From NCBI GenBank assembly GCA_039821645.1, contig JBCBNU010000008.1:1-64000 (forward strand): a DNA stretch of 64,000 nt, in the 5' to 3' direction. The notes below the pieces were generated by a model. It was not told where the DNA came from. It made no database searches and saw only the letters and a list, made by a program, of their open reading frames with translations. Each line of letters begins with the position of its first letter. Position 1 is the stretch's first letter. Origin of the DNA: CALBPI01 sp039821645. Lineage in GTDB: Bacteria > Pseudomonadota > Gammaproteobacteria > Steroidobacterales > Woeseiaceae. A program made the translations under genes and the position numbers. Of this stretch, positions 15,391 to 25,200 are shown in pieces.

Positions 15391-17102
15391 GGGCTGATCC
15401 TGATGTCGTCGGGGTCATCTTCCCAGCCGTTCGCCTCGTTGATCCATTCACGACGCACTTCAAGCTCACCGTTGTTGTGGGTGGCAAACAGATTGGTCAG
15501 CCAGTTCGCATCGTCGCGCTCGGGATAGTCGCTGCGATAGTGCGCACCACGGCTTTCCTTGCGCATGTCCGCCGCTCCGATAATCACCTCGGCAACGTCA
15601 TGCAGATTGCGTTGCTCATAGGCAAGCGCGTAATCGAGCGGTTCGCGAATCGCGAGCTGCTCGTTCAAACGTTGGCGATCTGCCGCGATGTAGTCGCGTG
15701 CCTCGGCAAGCGTCGTTGCATCTTTCTCGACCGTGAGCAGCTTCCACATCGTGTACTGCAACTCACGACGCATCGTGTCGATATCAACCTGACCCTTCGC
15801 TTTTTGGAACGTACGCAGCGCATCAAAATGGGCAAGCGCGTCGTCGTCGGAAATACTGACCTGCGGTCTTGAGCCGCACTGCTCGCCAGCGAACCGCCCG
15901 GCACGCCAACCGAACACTTGTGACCCCCCGAGCATCGTGCCGCCCAGACGATCGGCGCCTTGCCAACCACCGGCCTCACCGACCGCGTACAAACCCGATA
16001 CCGTCGACTCGGCGCGCTCATCGATGCGAATGCCACCGTTACTCGAATGGTGATGGATCTGCACCTGAACGAGATCGTTCTTGATATCGATGCCGTTGTC
16101 GATCATGAAGTTCTCAAACAGCTCGTGCTTAAAGCCCCGCGTTGCGTGTGACAGATCGAGGAACACAGCGTTGTTCTCGGTGCCCCGCCCTGCCAACACC
16201 TCGTTCTTGATCGCGCGATCGATATGCAAAGACGCATCCCGGCAGCTCACAGGCCAGTGCGCCGCCTTGAGGTTGCAACCTTCGATCATCGAATCCGCAT
16301 CTGGATAGTAGTCCCGCAGGAACGATTTACCGTGCTTGTTGATCAGGCGATAAGGCTCTTCCATTTCGTAGAGCATGACGATCGCCTGTTGCGGCCAGGT
16401 GGTCGCCAACCCCTGCTGCATGTACTCCATGTTGAACAGATCGGCGCCTGCACGCGCCGCCATCGCGTAACCGTCGCCGGTGTTGCCCTGCGGGTTGAAG
16501 CTGTAGGTGAACAACTGACCAACGCCGCCGGTCGCGATCACGACCGCACCCGCTTCGACGACAAACGGGTCACCATCGTCTGTCACACCCACCGCGCCGA
16601 TGCAGCGCCCGTTGTCGACCACCAAATCTGTGAAGTTGGCGTGTTCGAGCACTTGCGTGTTCGTGCCTTCGATCACTGCTTTTTGCACCGCCACGATCCG
16701 GTTGGTCTTCAGATCACTCTTGTGCCCTTCCATCGTCGCAAGCATCTTGCTTTGAAAGCGCATGCCCATCGACTGCAATCGCTTCACCGCGTCAGACACT
16801 TCGTCCACAAAAATCTGGCACAGCGCCGGATCAGCCATGCCCAAACCCGACTGCAGCATATCGGCGTGCACGAGTTCCGGCGGATTGAAAAAACCACCTT
16901 TCGGTCCGACGGTTCGGATCGTCCAGAAATCGCCGATGGGGTTCGAAGTGGCACCGGCGCCGCGCACACCAGGGATACCAAATCGCCCTTTGACAGCGAG
17001 CATGGTCCGTGCTCCGGCATCGTGTGCCGCGATCGTCGACGCGGTTGCCGCACCGCCACCGCCGATCACCAAAACGTCTGTGTTGTAGCGCTGCAATTTC
17101 AT
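15381..17102 (-). CDS. FAD-dependent oxidoreductase of the fumarate reductase/succinate dehydrogenase flavoprotein family
   Basis: A 573-residue flavoprotein. The FAD-binding GGGGAATAST motif lies at about residues 14-23. The family body includes VVIATGGVGQLF, GNTGDGYAMAARAGADL, and a C-terminal part with LYAVGEAGGWQGADRLGG and a helical domain LREL.YTMWK. Relatives include SdhA, FrdA, L-aspartate oxidase and the adenylylsulfate reductase alpha subunit. No iron-sulfur or membrane partner gene lies nearby, so it probably works as a free oxidase or desaturase/reductase in the pathway. The start at 17102 lies two bases after the methyltransferase stop; the frame is open further upstream only inside that gene. 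Confidence 0.83.
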   Translation of the reverse strand: MKLQRYNTDVLVIGGGGAATASTIAAHDAGARTMLAVKGRFGIPGVRGAGATSNPIGDFWTIRTVGPKGGFFNPPELVHADMLQSGLGMADPALCQIFVDEVSDAVKRLQSMGMRFQSKMLATMEGHKSDLKTNRIVAVQKAVIEGTNTQVLEHANFTDLVVDNGRCIGAVGVTDDGDPFVVEAGAVVIATGGVGQLFTYSFNPQGNTGDGYAMAARAGADLFNMEYMQQGLATTWPQQAIVMLYEMEEPYRLINKHGKSFLRDYYPDADSMIEGCNLKAAHWPVSCRDASLHIDRAIKNEVLAGRGTENNAVFLDLSHATRGFKHELFENFMIDNGIDIKNDLVQVQIHHHSSNGGIRIDERAESTVSGLYAVGEAGGWQGADRLGGTMLGGSQVFGWRAGRFAGEQCGSRPQVSISDDDALAHFDALRTFQKAKGQVDIDTMRRELQYTMWKLLTVEKDATTLAEARDYIAADRQRLNEQLAIREPLDYALAYEQRNLHDVAEVIIGAADMRKESRGAHYRSDYPERDDANWLTNLFATHNNGELEVRREWINEANGWEDDPDDIRISPWG

Positions 17103-17104
17103 AG

Positions 17105-18274
17105 TCACGCTACCGCTGTCACGATGGCTGCGTACTGATCGGGGAAGCTTCCCGAAATCGATTCGATATCCGGCCAGATTTCGCCTTGCGAGAAGCCCGC
17201 CAATTCGAACACCCGCAACCAGTTCTCGGGTGCGAGATAGCAATGCACCGGCCGGTAGTCCTGATTGCGGATCGCAGCGGTACGGTGATACACCGAGAGG
17301 TTCAGTGACAGCTCGCGCGGCGCCATATCGCGCGGCGTCAGTCGAATCCGCTCCGCAAACAGCACACGGCCGCCGGGCTTCAGAGTCTCTTTGCACGACT
17401 TCAGAAACGCGACAATATCTTTTGCTACGTGCGCAGCATTGACCGCGTAGATCAAATCGAAGTCACCCTGCGGCACCTTTTGTTCCGACAGTGGATTGTT
17501 GAGGTCTGCGAACCGCCAGTCGGTGCTCACGTCCGGGTAGTCGGCGCGGATTTCATGGCGCGTACCCATAATGAACTTCGCGCTGATGTCGGTGAAGTGA
17601 TAGTGCTCGACACGATCGAGTTCGTTCTTGGCAGCAAGATGTTTGAACAGATTGCGAATGCCGTTGCCGGTGCCGCCGCCGATTTCGAGAATGCGACCTT
17701 TCGGCAACAGCATATCGATGGCCTTCGCCCCCATGATACCGTGCACGTTCTGCAATGGGTCGGTGTTAGTCGCGCGGAACCAGAGCTCCTGAAACTCGGA
17801 CTCACGACCCGACAGAATCGCGTCGAGAAAATCGGGCTCGTCCTTCAGCGAACGTACCCAATGATCAGCACCGAATTGCAGAAACTCGAGGGGTGACACG
17901 TATTCATCGCCGAGCGCCGCCATATCCTTTTCGATGCCGGCGATATCGCGCGGTGGTGTCGCTACCGCACCCGTGTGCTGGAAGCTTGGCGTCCCGTCCG
18001 ACTCGGTGCGGATGACGAAGTCAAAGCGTGCGCTCAACCGATCCAGCATCGCCTCCAGTGTGATGAACGCAGAATCGACATAGCCCAATGACTCGGTCAG
18101 AGCTGCCGGCGTCGTCGGCACCGCCAATTCCGTCGTCAGGTTCAATGAGCGGTAAAGGCCGAGCAGATGAAAATCGAGCGCCTCCTGCAGCAGCGCCGCC
18201 CCCTGGATCATTTCCGGAGTGAAGAGATCCTCAACACACCAACGGGTGAAGTCCTGTCTGAGTTGTTCGGTCAC
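17105..18274 (-). CDS. SAM-dependent methyltransferase with helical N-terminal domain
   Basis: A 389-residue protein. The C-terminal two thirds hold a class I methyltransferase fold, with motif I ILEIGGGTGNGI (about residues 192-203), an acidic residue after HYHFTDIS, and post-motif DLIYAVNAAHV. Helix-rich residues 1-150 resemble the lid found in methyltransferases of polyketide and peptide pathways, such as stand-alone methyltransferase domains of polyketide synthases. The start is GTG 18274 with AGGAT nine bases ahead. It is coupled to the downstream flavoprotein (two-base gap) and lies 42 bases after the hydrolase gene. An O-, N- or C-methyl acceptor cannot be inferred. Confidence 0.8.
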   Translation of the reverse strand: MTEQLRQDFTRWCVEDLFTPEMIQGAALLQEALDFHLLGLYRSLNLTTELAVPTTPAALTESLGYVDSAFITLEAMLDRLSARFDFVIRTESDGTPSFQHTGAVATPPRDIAGIEKDMAALGDEYVSPLEFLQFGADHWVRSLKDEPDFLDAILSGRESEFQELWFRATNTDPLQNVHGIMGAKAIDMLLPKGRILEIGGGTGNGIRNLFKHLAAKNELDRVEHYHFTDISAKFIMGTRHEIRADYPDVSTDWRFADLNNPLSEQKVPQGDFDLIYAVNAAHVAKDIVAFLKSCKETLKPGGRVLFAERIRLTPRDMAPRELSLNLSVYHRTAAIRNQDYRPVHCYLAPENWLRVFELAGFSQGEIWPDIESISGSFPDQYAAIVTAVA

Positions 18275-18316
18275 GATTCGATCCTTTTGGTTATTGTTTG
18301 GGTTCCCGTGCTGCGA

Positions 18317-19150
18317 TCAGGCGGCCGTTGATCCCATCGCCTGCGCCACTTCGTCGGTCCACGCCGTCACAGCGGAGATCGTCTCGGGTAGTGCATCAAA
18401 TTGCACCCCATGCTCACCGGGAACGATGGTATGCGATTTGGGGGTCCCTTTGACGTGACGCCATGCACGCAAATGCTTTTCGTTGTCGGACAGCCGATCC
18501 TGTTCGGCCAACACCATGAGCGTCGGCAAGCGCAGTTTTGCCCAACGCGGGCCGAGCATGCGGTTCATATCAACCAGGCACTGATTGAAACGCGGTGAAA
18601 CCTCACACGTTCGAAGTGGATCCGGAATGATGAAGTTCTCATAGGCAGGGCCGCGAGTGAACCGATCGATCGGCACGTGCGGCTCGTATTGCGCCTCGCC
18701 GGAATCCCCAACCACTAAATCGGCACCGCCGATGTCATCTGCCGGAAAAATCGACGGGGCGATCATCAGAAACGACGCAACCCCTGCGGCATCGCGCGAC
18801 AACGCATTGAGCGCGTACGTCGCCCCCCAGCAAAACCCGCCGAGGTGGGTGGTCAGTGTGTCGGAGGCATAGTGGTGTCGCACCGCATCAACATCGTCGA
18901 GCAGCTGCGCGGTCGATGGCGCATCGCCACTCGCCGACGTGCTGAGCCCGGCTCCGCGACGGTCCACCGCAAGCACAGCAACACCTTGCTCCGCCAAGCC
19001 CTGGCCTAAAGTCTCGAGCCACCCGGAATGACTGACCACGCCGTGTAGCAAGATAATCTGATGTGCATATGGGCGATTCGGCACATAGCGCCGCACCGGC
19101 AATGATTCACCATCAGAGGAAATGACAGATTCGAGCAGCTTCTCGGTCAT
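18317..19150 (-). CDS. Alpha/beta hydrolase (lysophospholipase or thioesterase-like)
   Basis: A 277-residue alpha/beta hydrolase. Visible features are the oxyanion-region ILLHGVVSHSGW, DRRGAGLS, a nucleophile-elbow-like segment LGGFCWGATYALNA, an acid in LAEQDRLSD and a histidine in VPGEHGVQFD. The elbow reads G-F-C-W-G, so the nucleophile appears to be cysteine instead of serine, which is known in some dienelactone-hydrolase-like and thioesterase enzymes. Start choice is open: ATG 19150 is used because homology-like sequence begins there, but ATG 19195 has a weak GAGAG ahead. It diverges from the P450 gene over 111 bases and probably leads the minus-strand operon. Confidence 0.78.
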   Translation of the reverse strand: MTEKLLESVISSDGESLPVRRYVPNRPYAHQIILLHGVVSHSGWLETLGQGLAEQGVAVLAVDRRGAGLSTSASGDAPSTAQLLDDVDAVRHHYASDTLTTHLGGFCWGATYALNALSRDAAGVASFLMIAPSIFPADDIGGADLVVGDSGEAQYEPHVPIDRFTRGPAYENFIIPDPLRTCEVSPRFNQCLVDMNRMLGPRWAKLRLPTLMVLAEQDRLSDNEKHLRAWRHVKGTPKSHTIVPGEHGVQFDALPETISAVTAWTDEVAQAMGSTAA

Positions 19151-19261
19151 GCGCTGTAGTCTACCCAAAACCGCGATGGTTCGATCCCGATGCATCCACT
19201 CTCAAGAACGTGACGAAGTTCACATAACTCGAATCACGTGGATCACCTTGGGAGCACCGTC

Positions 19262-20482
19262 ATGTCGGCGCCTATCGATTTCGCCCAATCGCCTGCATTT
19301 GACCTGGCTGACCCGGATTTCCACACCTATGGGGATGTGGACCAGGTATTCCGCGACCTGCGCAGAACAGAGCCCGTCTATTGGCAGCGGGAAAAAGACG
19401 GTCCCGGGTTTTGGTCGATCACCAAGTACGACGACATCGTCGCAGTATCGAAAAATCCCAAGATCTTCAGCTCCGATCTGGAGCGCGGTGGATTCCACAT
19501 CGAGGACAGCCGCACCTTCGCCGTGAATACCGGCACCAATATGATCACCAGTGACCCGCCGCAACATAGCGCTTACCGCAAGGCGGTCGCGCCAGCGTTT
19601 GCGCCTACCCGCGTGCGCGAGCTGGCAGCCACCATTCAAAACTCTGTGGCTGAAGTCATGCAGGCATTGGCGTCTCGCAGCACTTTCGATTTCGTTGATC
19701 TCGTATCGGCACCCGTCGCGATCGATGTCCTCGCACGCTTGCTAGGGGCCAGCAGGAACAAGCAAGACCTGATTCGCTGGTCCGATGAATTGGTGGGCTA
19801 TGACGATCCAACGGTGCGCTCTTCGGAAGCGGAAATCACCGAGAGCCTGCGACGCATGTCCATGTTCGCCCTCGGGCTGCGGTTGAAGTACTCCAAGGCG
19901 CCAGAAGACACGATGATCTCGATGCTGGTAAACAGCAAGACGGATGCTGGTAAGCCGATGAACGTCAGCGATTTCATCGCGACCTTTATCCTGCTGATCG
20001 TCGCGGGTAACGAGACCTCTCGGAATGCGATCTCCGGCGGCATGCTCGCCCTGTTCGAAAACGCGCCGCAAAAGCGATTGCTCAGCGAGCATCCCGAACT
20101 TGCCAATGCCGCCGCCAACGAGATCGTGCGCTGGGTGACACCCGTGATCTACATGCGACGCACCGCGACCGAAGACGTCACGTTGCGAAACACACGGATC
20201 AAAGCGGGCGACAAAGTTGTGCTTTGGTACACCTCGGGTAATAGAGATGAGGATACCTTTGAGCGCCCTTACGAGTTTGATATCACCCGCCAGAAAGCAG
20301 CGCATCTCGGGTTCGGTAGCGGTACGCACTATTGCGTCGGTTCACGGGTCGCACGGATGCAGATCGGCATCCTGTTTACGTCGCTGTTGCAGCGCTACCC
20401 GAATATTCAACTCGCAGGTGACGTCGAGAAGCTGCGCTCCAACTTCATCAACGGCGTCAAACGGATGCCGGTCAGTGTGTGA
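19262..20482 (+). CDS. Cytochrome P450
   Basis: A 406-residue soluble bacterial P450. The haem loop is FGSGTHYCVG with Cys358 as the thiolate ligand. The I-helix oxygen motif is AGNETSRN, and the K-helix ExxR is EIVR. The protein resembles the CYP family with an HFxxxR-like ITSDPPQHSAYRK region near residue 95. The ATG at 19262 has GGGAG eight bases upstream; an earlier start lacks this. It has its own transcript, divergent from the hydrolase operon and convergent with the GNAT gene. No ferredoxin or ferredoxin reductase lies in the window, so redox partners must come from elsewhere. A tailoring hydroxylation or coupling step is likely. Confidence 0.93.
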   Translation: MSAPIDFAQSPAFDLADPDFHTYGDVDQVFRDLRRTEPVYWQREKDGPGFWSITKYDDIVAVSKNPKIFSSDLERGGFHIEDSRTFAVNTGTNMITSDPPQHSAYRKAVAPAFAPTRVRELAATIQNSVAEVMQALASRSTFDFVDLVSAPVAIDVLARLLGASRNKQDLIRWSDELVGYDDPTVRSSEAEITESLRRMSMFALGLRLKYSKAPEDTMISMLVNSKTDAGKPMNVSDFIATFILLIVAGNETSRNAISGGMLALFENAPQKRLLSEHPELANAAANEIVRWVTPVIYMRRTATEDVTLRNTRIKAGDKVVLWYTSGNRDEDTFERPYEFDITRQKAAHLGFGSGTHYCVGSRVARMQIGILFTSLLQRYPNIQLAGDVEKLRSNFINGVKRMPVSV

Positions 20483-20491
20483 ATCGGTGGT

Positions 20492-21574
20492 CTAGACGTC
20501 GTTATCGATGAACGAGAGCACGACCTGATCGACCGACGCGCCTTCAACGTGTGACAGTCCCACCGTGACGAAGGCACTGAACGAATCGCGCACCCGAAAA
20601 TGCGCTCGCGCCAGTACAACGGCAGCCGCCGACTGGTGATCGGGAATCGTAAACGTCAGAGAGCGCCGTCTGCCTGCATGGCGTCGTGTCAGTTCATCAA
20701 CGAGCGCGCGCAGCGCATCGTCGGTGGTGTAAGCCATGTCTCCCACGATGAGCGCATTGTTCACGCCCGAGCGAAGTGCGGCGAAGGCTGCCGCGCACCC
20801 ATGCTGGTCTTCGACGGCAACGAGGTCATAGTGGTGGTTTGGGCTTTTCTTGATTCGCCAATCGACAAACTGCGCATCGCGCCTGCCGATCTGCCAACCA
20901 CCCGCGACCAGTGATTGCCAAAGTCCGTCCATGAATTCTGGTGTGTAATCGACTACTTGATATCCGCTGCGCCGGAACGAGGCCCGGAGCGCATAGAAGC
21001 TGCGCGATACGAGATTCAATGCGCCACCCACTGGAGTTGCGAGCGCACCTGGCAGCCTCGATTTCAGATAGGCGGTAAAGTCGAGCGGCAGCACATAAAT
21101 ATCGAGCGAGTAACCGAGTTTGTGGCCTCCGAAGGAACGAACCTTGCCCGAAAGCGGGTTTGGAAACCCGAAAATGAAATCGGAGCGTTCCCGTGCGTAC
21201 TGCAGAAAGTCTTTCTGGAACTTGAGCGCCGGGCCAAGGCTACGGTGCTCCGGTTCGACGGCAAAATCGCCGAACACTGACCCGATTGCACGCTCACCCG
21301 CCACAACAAATTCGCGCGGGCTGAGGCACACCACACCAACGTTCCGCTGCTCCGGCTTGTAACTCAGGAATAGCACTGTGCCTGCGCCCGCCGGATTATC
21401 CCGGTAATACCAATCCAGCTTCTCGCGTTGCGGTGGATTATCGCCAGGCAGAAAACGCCACAGACGCAGGATATCGTCAGCATCACGCTCAAGATCGCCC
21501 TCTTGAATCTCGTAGAGGTCGCTGACTTTCGCGCTACGTGGCTTTTCTGCGGACTGCTGCTGCACGGCACTCAC
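20492..21574 (-). CDS. GNAT-like acyltransferase, possibly two-domain
   Basis: A 360-residue protein. The N-terminal half carries GNAT-type signatures (VGVVCLSPREFVV, then IGSVFGDFAVEPEHRSLGPALKFQKDFL, similar to the Gly-rich acetyl-CoA loop region of the superfamily). The C-terminal half (about 215-355) repeats a similar fold in weaker form, as in double-GNAT proteins such as Eis or FemAB-like enzymes. It starts at GTG 21574, overlapping the UbiX stop as GTGA, so the two are co-translated. The donor and acceptor are unknown. It may acylate the pathway product or confer self-protection. Assignment as GNAT is moderate. Confidence 0.6.
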   Translation of the reverse strand: MSAVQQQSAEKPRSAKVSDLYEIQEGDLERDADDILRLWRFLPGDNPPQREKLDWYYRDNPAGAGTVLFLSYKPEQRNVGVVCLSPREFVVAGERAIGSVFGDFAVEPEHRSLGPALKFQKDFLQYARERSDFIFGFPNPLSGKVRSFGGHKLGYSLDIYVLPLDFTAYLKSRLPGALATPVGGALNLVSRSFYALRASFRRSGYQVVDYTPEFMDGLWQSLVAGGWQIGRRDAQFVDWRIKKSPNHHYDLVAVEDQHGCAAAFAALRSGVNNALIVGDMAYTTDDALRALVDELTRRHAGRRRSLTFTIPDHQSAAAVVLARAHFRVRDSFSAFVTVGLSHVEGASVDQVVLSFIDNDV

Positions 21575-22158
21575 TGGTTACCTAAACCCTCCCAGGGTTC
21601 GTAGAGTTCATTATTGACGCCCGCAAGGCTCATGACGCGACCGACGGTCTCGCGCACCATCGTCTCGATATCTGGCGGGTTCGAATAAAACGCCGGCACC
21701 GGAGGGTAAACAATACCACCCATCTCTGTCACCGCAGCCATGTTACGAATGTGTGCAAGATTCAGCGGCGTCTCGCGGGCCAGTAAAATGACGCGTCGCC
21801 GCTCCTTCAGCATCACATCGGCGGAACGCGTAATCAGCGACCCGCCGATGCCCTGTCCGATGCAGCCGAGTGTTTTCATGGAGCATGGCGCGACGATCAT
21901 CGCGGTCGACGGAAAAGAGCCGCTCGCAATCGAAGCACCGACGTTGCGATCATCGTGCACCACATCGGCCGTTGCCTCGAGCTCGGATTTCTTCAGACCG
22001 GTCTCGGTGGTAACGGTGAGGTAACCCGCGGCGGATACGATCAGATGCGATTGCACGTTGGGCAGTTCGCGCAGCGCTCGAAGTAGGGTTACGCCATAGA
22101 CGGATCCGGACGCACCGGAGATTCCGACAATGATCTTATGTTCACGCGGACTGGACAT
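21571..22158 (-). CDS. ubiX: Flavin prenyltransferase UbiX
   Basis: A 195-residue UbiX/Pad1-type enzyme that joins dimethylallyl phosphate to FMN to make prenylated FMN, the cofactor of UbiD decarboxylases. Typical features are VGISGASGSVYGV at the N-terminus, IVAPCSMKTLGCIGQGI, the RRRVILLARETPL motif and NMAAVTEMGGIVYPPVPAFY. Length matches the family. It overlaps the GNAT gene by four bases and diverges from the PASTA lipoprotein gene. Being in the same neighbourhood as a UbiD gene, it probably serves that enzyme, and it may also serve ubiquinone synthesis if it is the only copy in the genome. Confidence 0.95.
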   Translation of the reverse strand: MSSPREHKIIVGISGASGSVYGVTLLRALRELPNVQSHLIVSAAGYLTVTTETGLKKSELEATADVVHDDRNVGASIASGSFPSTAMIVAPCSMKTLGCIGQGIGGSLITRSADVMLKERRRVILLARETPLNLAHIRNMAAVTEMGGIVYPPVPAFYSNPPDIETMVRETVGRVMSLAGVNNELYEPWEGLGNQ

Positions 22159-22277
22159 AAGTAGACAAAAGTCACTGTTTTAGAAAAGAAAAACAAGAAT
22201 AATCGGAATATTACAATCATTGCGTTGATTTTTCCGAGTAAAAACTCGACGATTTCCCGCCGGAAGGGAGTATTCAC

Positions 22278-25200
22278 GTGTTAGACATGAAATCAGTCTT
22301 GCGACAGGTTTGGGCGGGCGCCCTGATGGTGGTGATCGTCGGTACGCTGGCGGCTTGCTCGCCCTCAGGCGACGACGAAGTGCAACTGCTGCCGATCGCG
22401 ACGCCGGATACGGTCGGCCTTTCGCAGTCGGGTGCAGAATCCGCGATCCGCGGTGCGGGGCTTGAGGTCGGGACGGTCACCGTTGAGAGCAGCAACACCG
22501 TCGCCGCAGGCAGTGTGATTTCGCAGGACCCACTGGCTGGCACTGATTTGCCACAGGGTTCCACCGTCGATCTCATCGTGTCGGGCGGCCCTGCCGACGT
22601 CCCGGTGCCCGACACCGCGGGCCTGAGCCAGGCTGAGGCCGAGGCCGCGATCGTGGCCGCCGGGTTTGTGGTCGGCACCGTGATCACAGAAGCGAGCGAC
22701 ACCGTCGCGCTCGGCGGTGTAATCCGGACGAGTCCACCCGCCTCCGACCTCCTAGCGCCTGGCAGCACCATCAATTTGGTGGTCTCGGCCGGACCGAACA
22801 ACACACCCGTTCCGAACGTCGCAGGGCTGAGCGAGGCCGATGCACGTGCAGCCATCCTTATGGCTGGGTTGACGATCGGTAACGTTACGGGCGAAGCGAG
22901 CGACGTCGTGCCCGTCGGCAGTGTGATTCGCACCGACCCGCTCGTCGGCACAGAAATCACCGCAGGTGCACCCGTCGATATTATTGTCTCGCTGGGACCG
23001 GCCAATGTCGCGGTCCCCGATGTCACCAACCTCACCAGTGCTTCCGCCGCTCAAGCTCTGATTGATGCGGGGCTGATCGTCGGAGACGTGACGTTCGCGG
23101 TCAGCGTCGATGTGCCGGCAGGCAGTATCATCAGCCAAGATCCGGCCGCAGCTGCGCTAGTCGCGGCAGGCACCGCGGTCAACCTTGTCGAATCACTCGG
23201 GCCCGATGCCGTTCCTGTTCCAGACATCGTGGGTCTGCAACAAGCCGATGCAGAGTCGGTGGTGACCACGGCCGGACTTGCGGTCGGCAATATCGGTTTG
23301 CAGGTCTCGACGCTGGTGCCCGAAGGCGAGGTACTGAGTCAGTCGATTCCGCCTGGCACACAAGTGATTCCTGGCACGACGCTCGACTTCGTGGTGTCTA
23401 TCGGCGCACCGGTGACCGTACCGGATGTCACCGGCCTTAGCGAAGCTGACGCAAGCACCACACTCGTCGACGCGCGTCTGGTTGTCGGCAACGTCACGAC
23501 ACAAGAGGACTTGAACGTGCCTGCGGGCGATGTGATCTCTCAAAACCCCGCGGGGGGTGCGGTCGTCGATCCCCGCACAGCCGTTGACCTCGTCGTCTCG
23601 ATTGGACCACCGACTACGGTCACACCGGGTGTCATCGGTCTCATGCAGATGGCCGCCGAACAGGCGGTTATCGATGCACAACTGATCGTTGGGACGGTGA
23701 CCCAACAACCATCGAACACTGTCGCTGCCGGTGTGGTTATCAGCCAGAGTCCAGCGGCCGGTGCCGTCTTGGTCGTCGGTAGTCCCGTTGATTTGGTCGT
23801 CTCCAGCGGTCCGCCGCAAGCGACTGTGCCGGACGTCGTTGGATTGACCGAGGCAGCCGCCGGCACCGCGCTTAACAATGCAGGGCTCGTGACGGGCAAC
23901 GTCACTCAGCAATCGTCGACCAGCGTCCCTGCCGGACAGGTCATCAGCCAGAACCCGGCAGCCGGATTGCAAGTGAACGCAGGCTCCGCGGTGGACCTTG
24001 TAGTGTCTTCAGGCCCGGCAAGCGTATCGGTACCGAATGTGGTGGGTCTCACTCAGGCCGCCGCCACCAGTACTATTACCGGTGCCAACCTCGTGGTCGG
24101 CACCGTGAGTACGCAAACCTCCAACACGGTCGCCAACGGCGATATCATCAGCCAGAACCCGACGGGCGGTACCACGGTCTCCGAAGGCAGCGCCGTTGAT
24201 CTCGTTGTCTCCAGTGGCCCAGCAACGGTGTCCGTGCCGAACGTCGTTGGCCAATCGCAAGCCGCGGCCGAAGCAGCGATAACCGGGGCGAGTCTTGTGG
24301 TCGGCGTGGTTTCCAACGCCTCGTCAAACACCGTGGCGAGTGGTGATGTAATCAGCCAGAACCCGGCAGCCGGCACGAACGTGACCGAAAACTCGGCGGT
24401 GAATATCGTCGTATCGACCGGCCCAGCCACCGCGTCGGTACCGAACGTCGTTGGCCTCTCTCAAGCGGCCGCGTCGAGCGCTATCACTGGAGCCAACCTG
24501 GTCGTTGGTAGCGTCACTACGCAGACGTCGAACACGGTCGCCAACGGCGATGTCATCAGCCAGAACCCGACGGGCGGTACCACAGTCTCCGAAGGCAGCG
24601 CTGTTGATCTCGTGGTGTCCAATGGCCCAGCAACCGTGTCCGTGCCGAACGTCGTGGGCCAATCGCAAGCGGCGGCCGAAGCGGCCATTACCGGGGCGAG
24701 TCTCGTGGTCGGTGTGGTCTCCAACGCCTCGTCGAACACCGTGGCGAGTGGCGATGTGATCAGCCAGGACCCGGCAGCCGGCGCGAACGTCGCCGAGAAC
24801 TCGGCTGTGAATATTGTTGTATCGACCGGACCTGCGACGTCGAGTTTCACCGACGAGTTCAACGATGCGGCCTCGCTGTCCGACTGGTCGCTGCGCCACC
24901 AGGTTGAAGGCACGAACCAGCAATACAGCACGCTTGACATCGACACCTCGCGCGCTGGCTATCTCGTGTTGATTCCCTCGGTGCGATCGGGATGGTTTGC
25001 CTCCGGCAGAGCACCGCTCGTATTCAAGGAAATCACCGGCAACTTCGCTGTGCAGACTTATGTGGTTGCACGCAGCCTTGGCTCGGCGAGCGTAGCGCCT
25101 GCGAGCGAGTTCAACTCGGCCGGTCTACTCGCGCGGAATCCGGCTGGCGCAACAGGGCCTGAAAACTACATCATGGTGAACCTCGGCCGGCAGGATACCC

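Noticed and set aside
22274..24946. Long open frames on the minus strand opposite the PASTA array
   Set aside because: They arise from the repeat's skewed codon use and have no start signals or recognisable domains.
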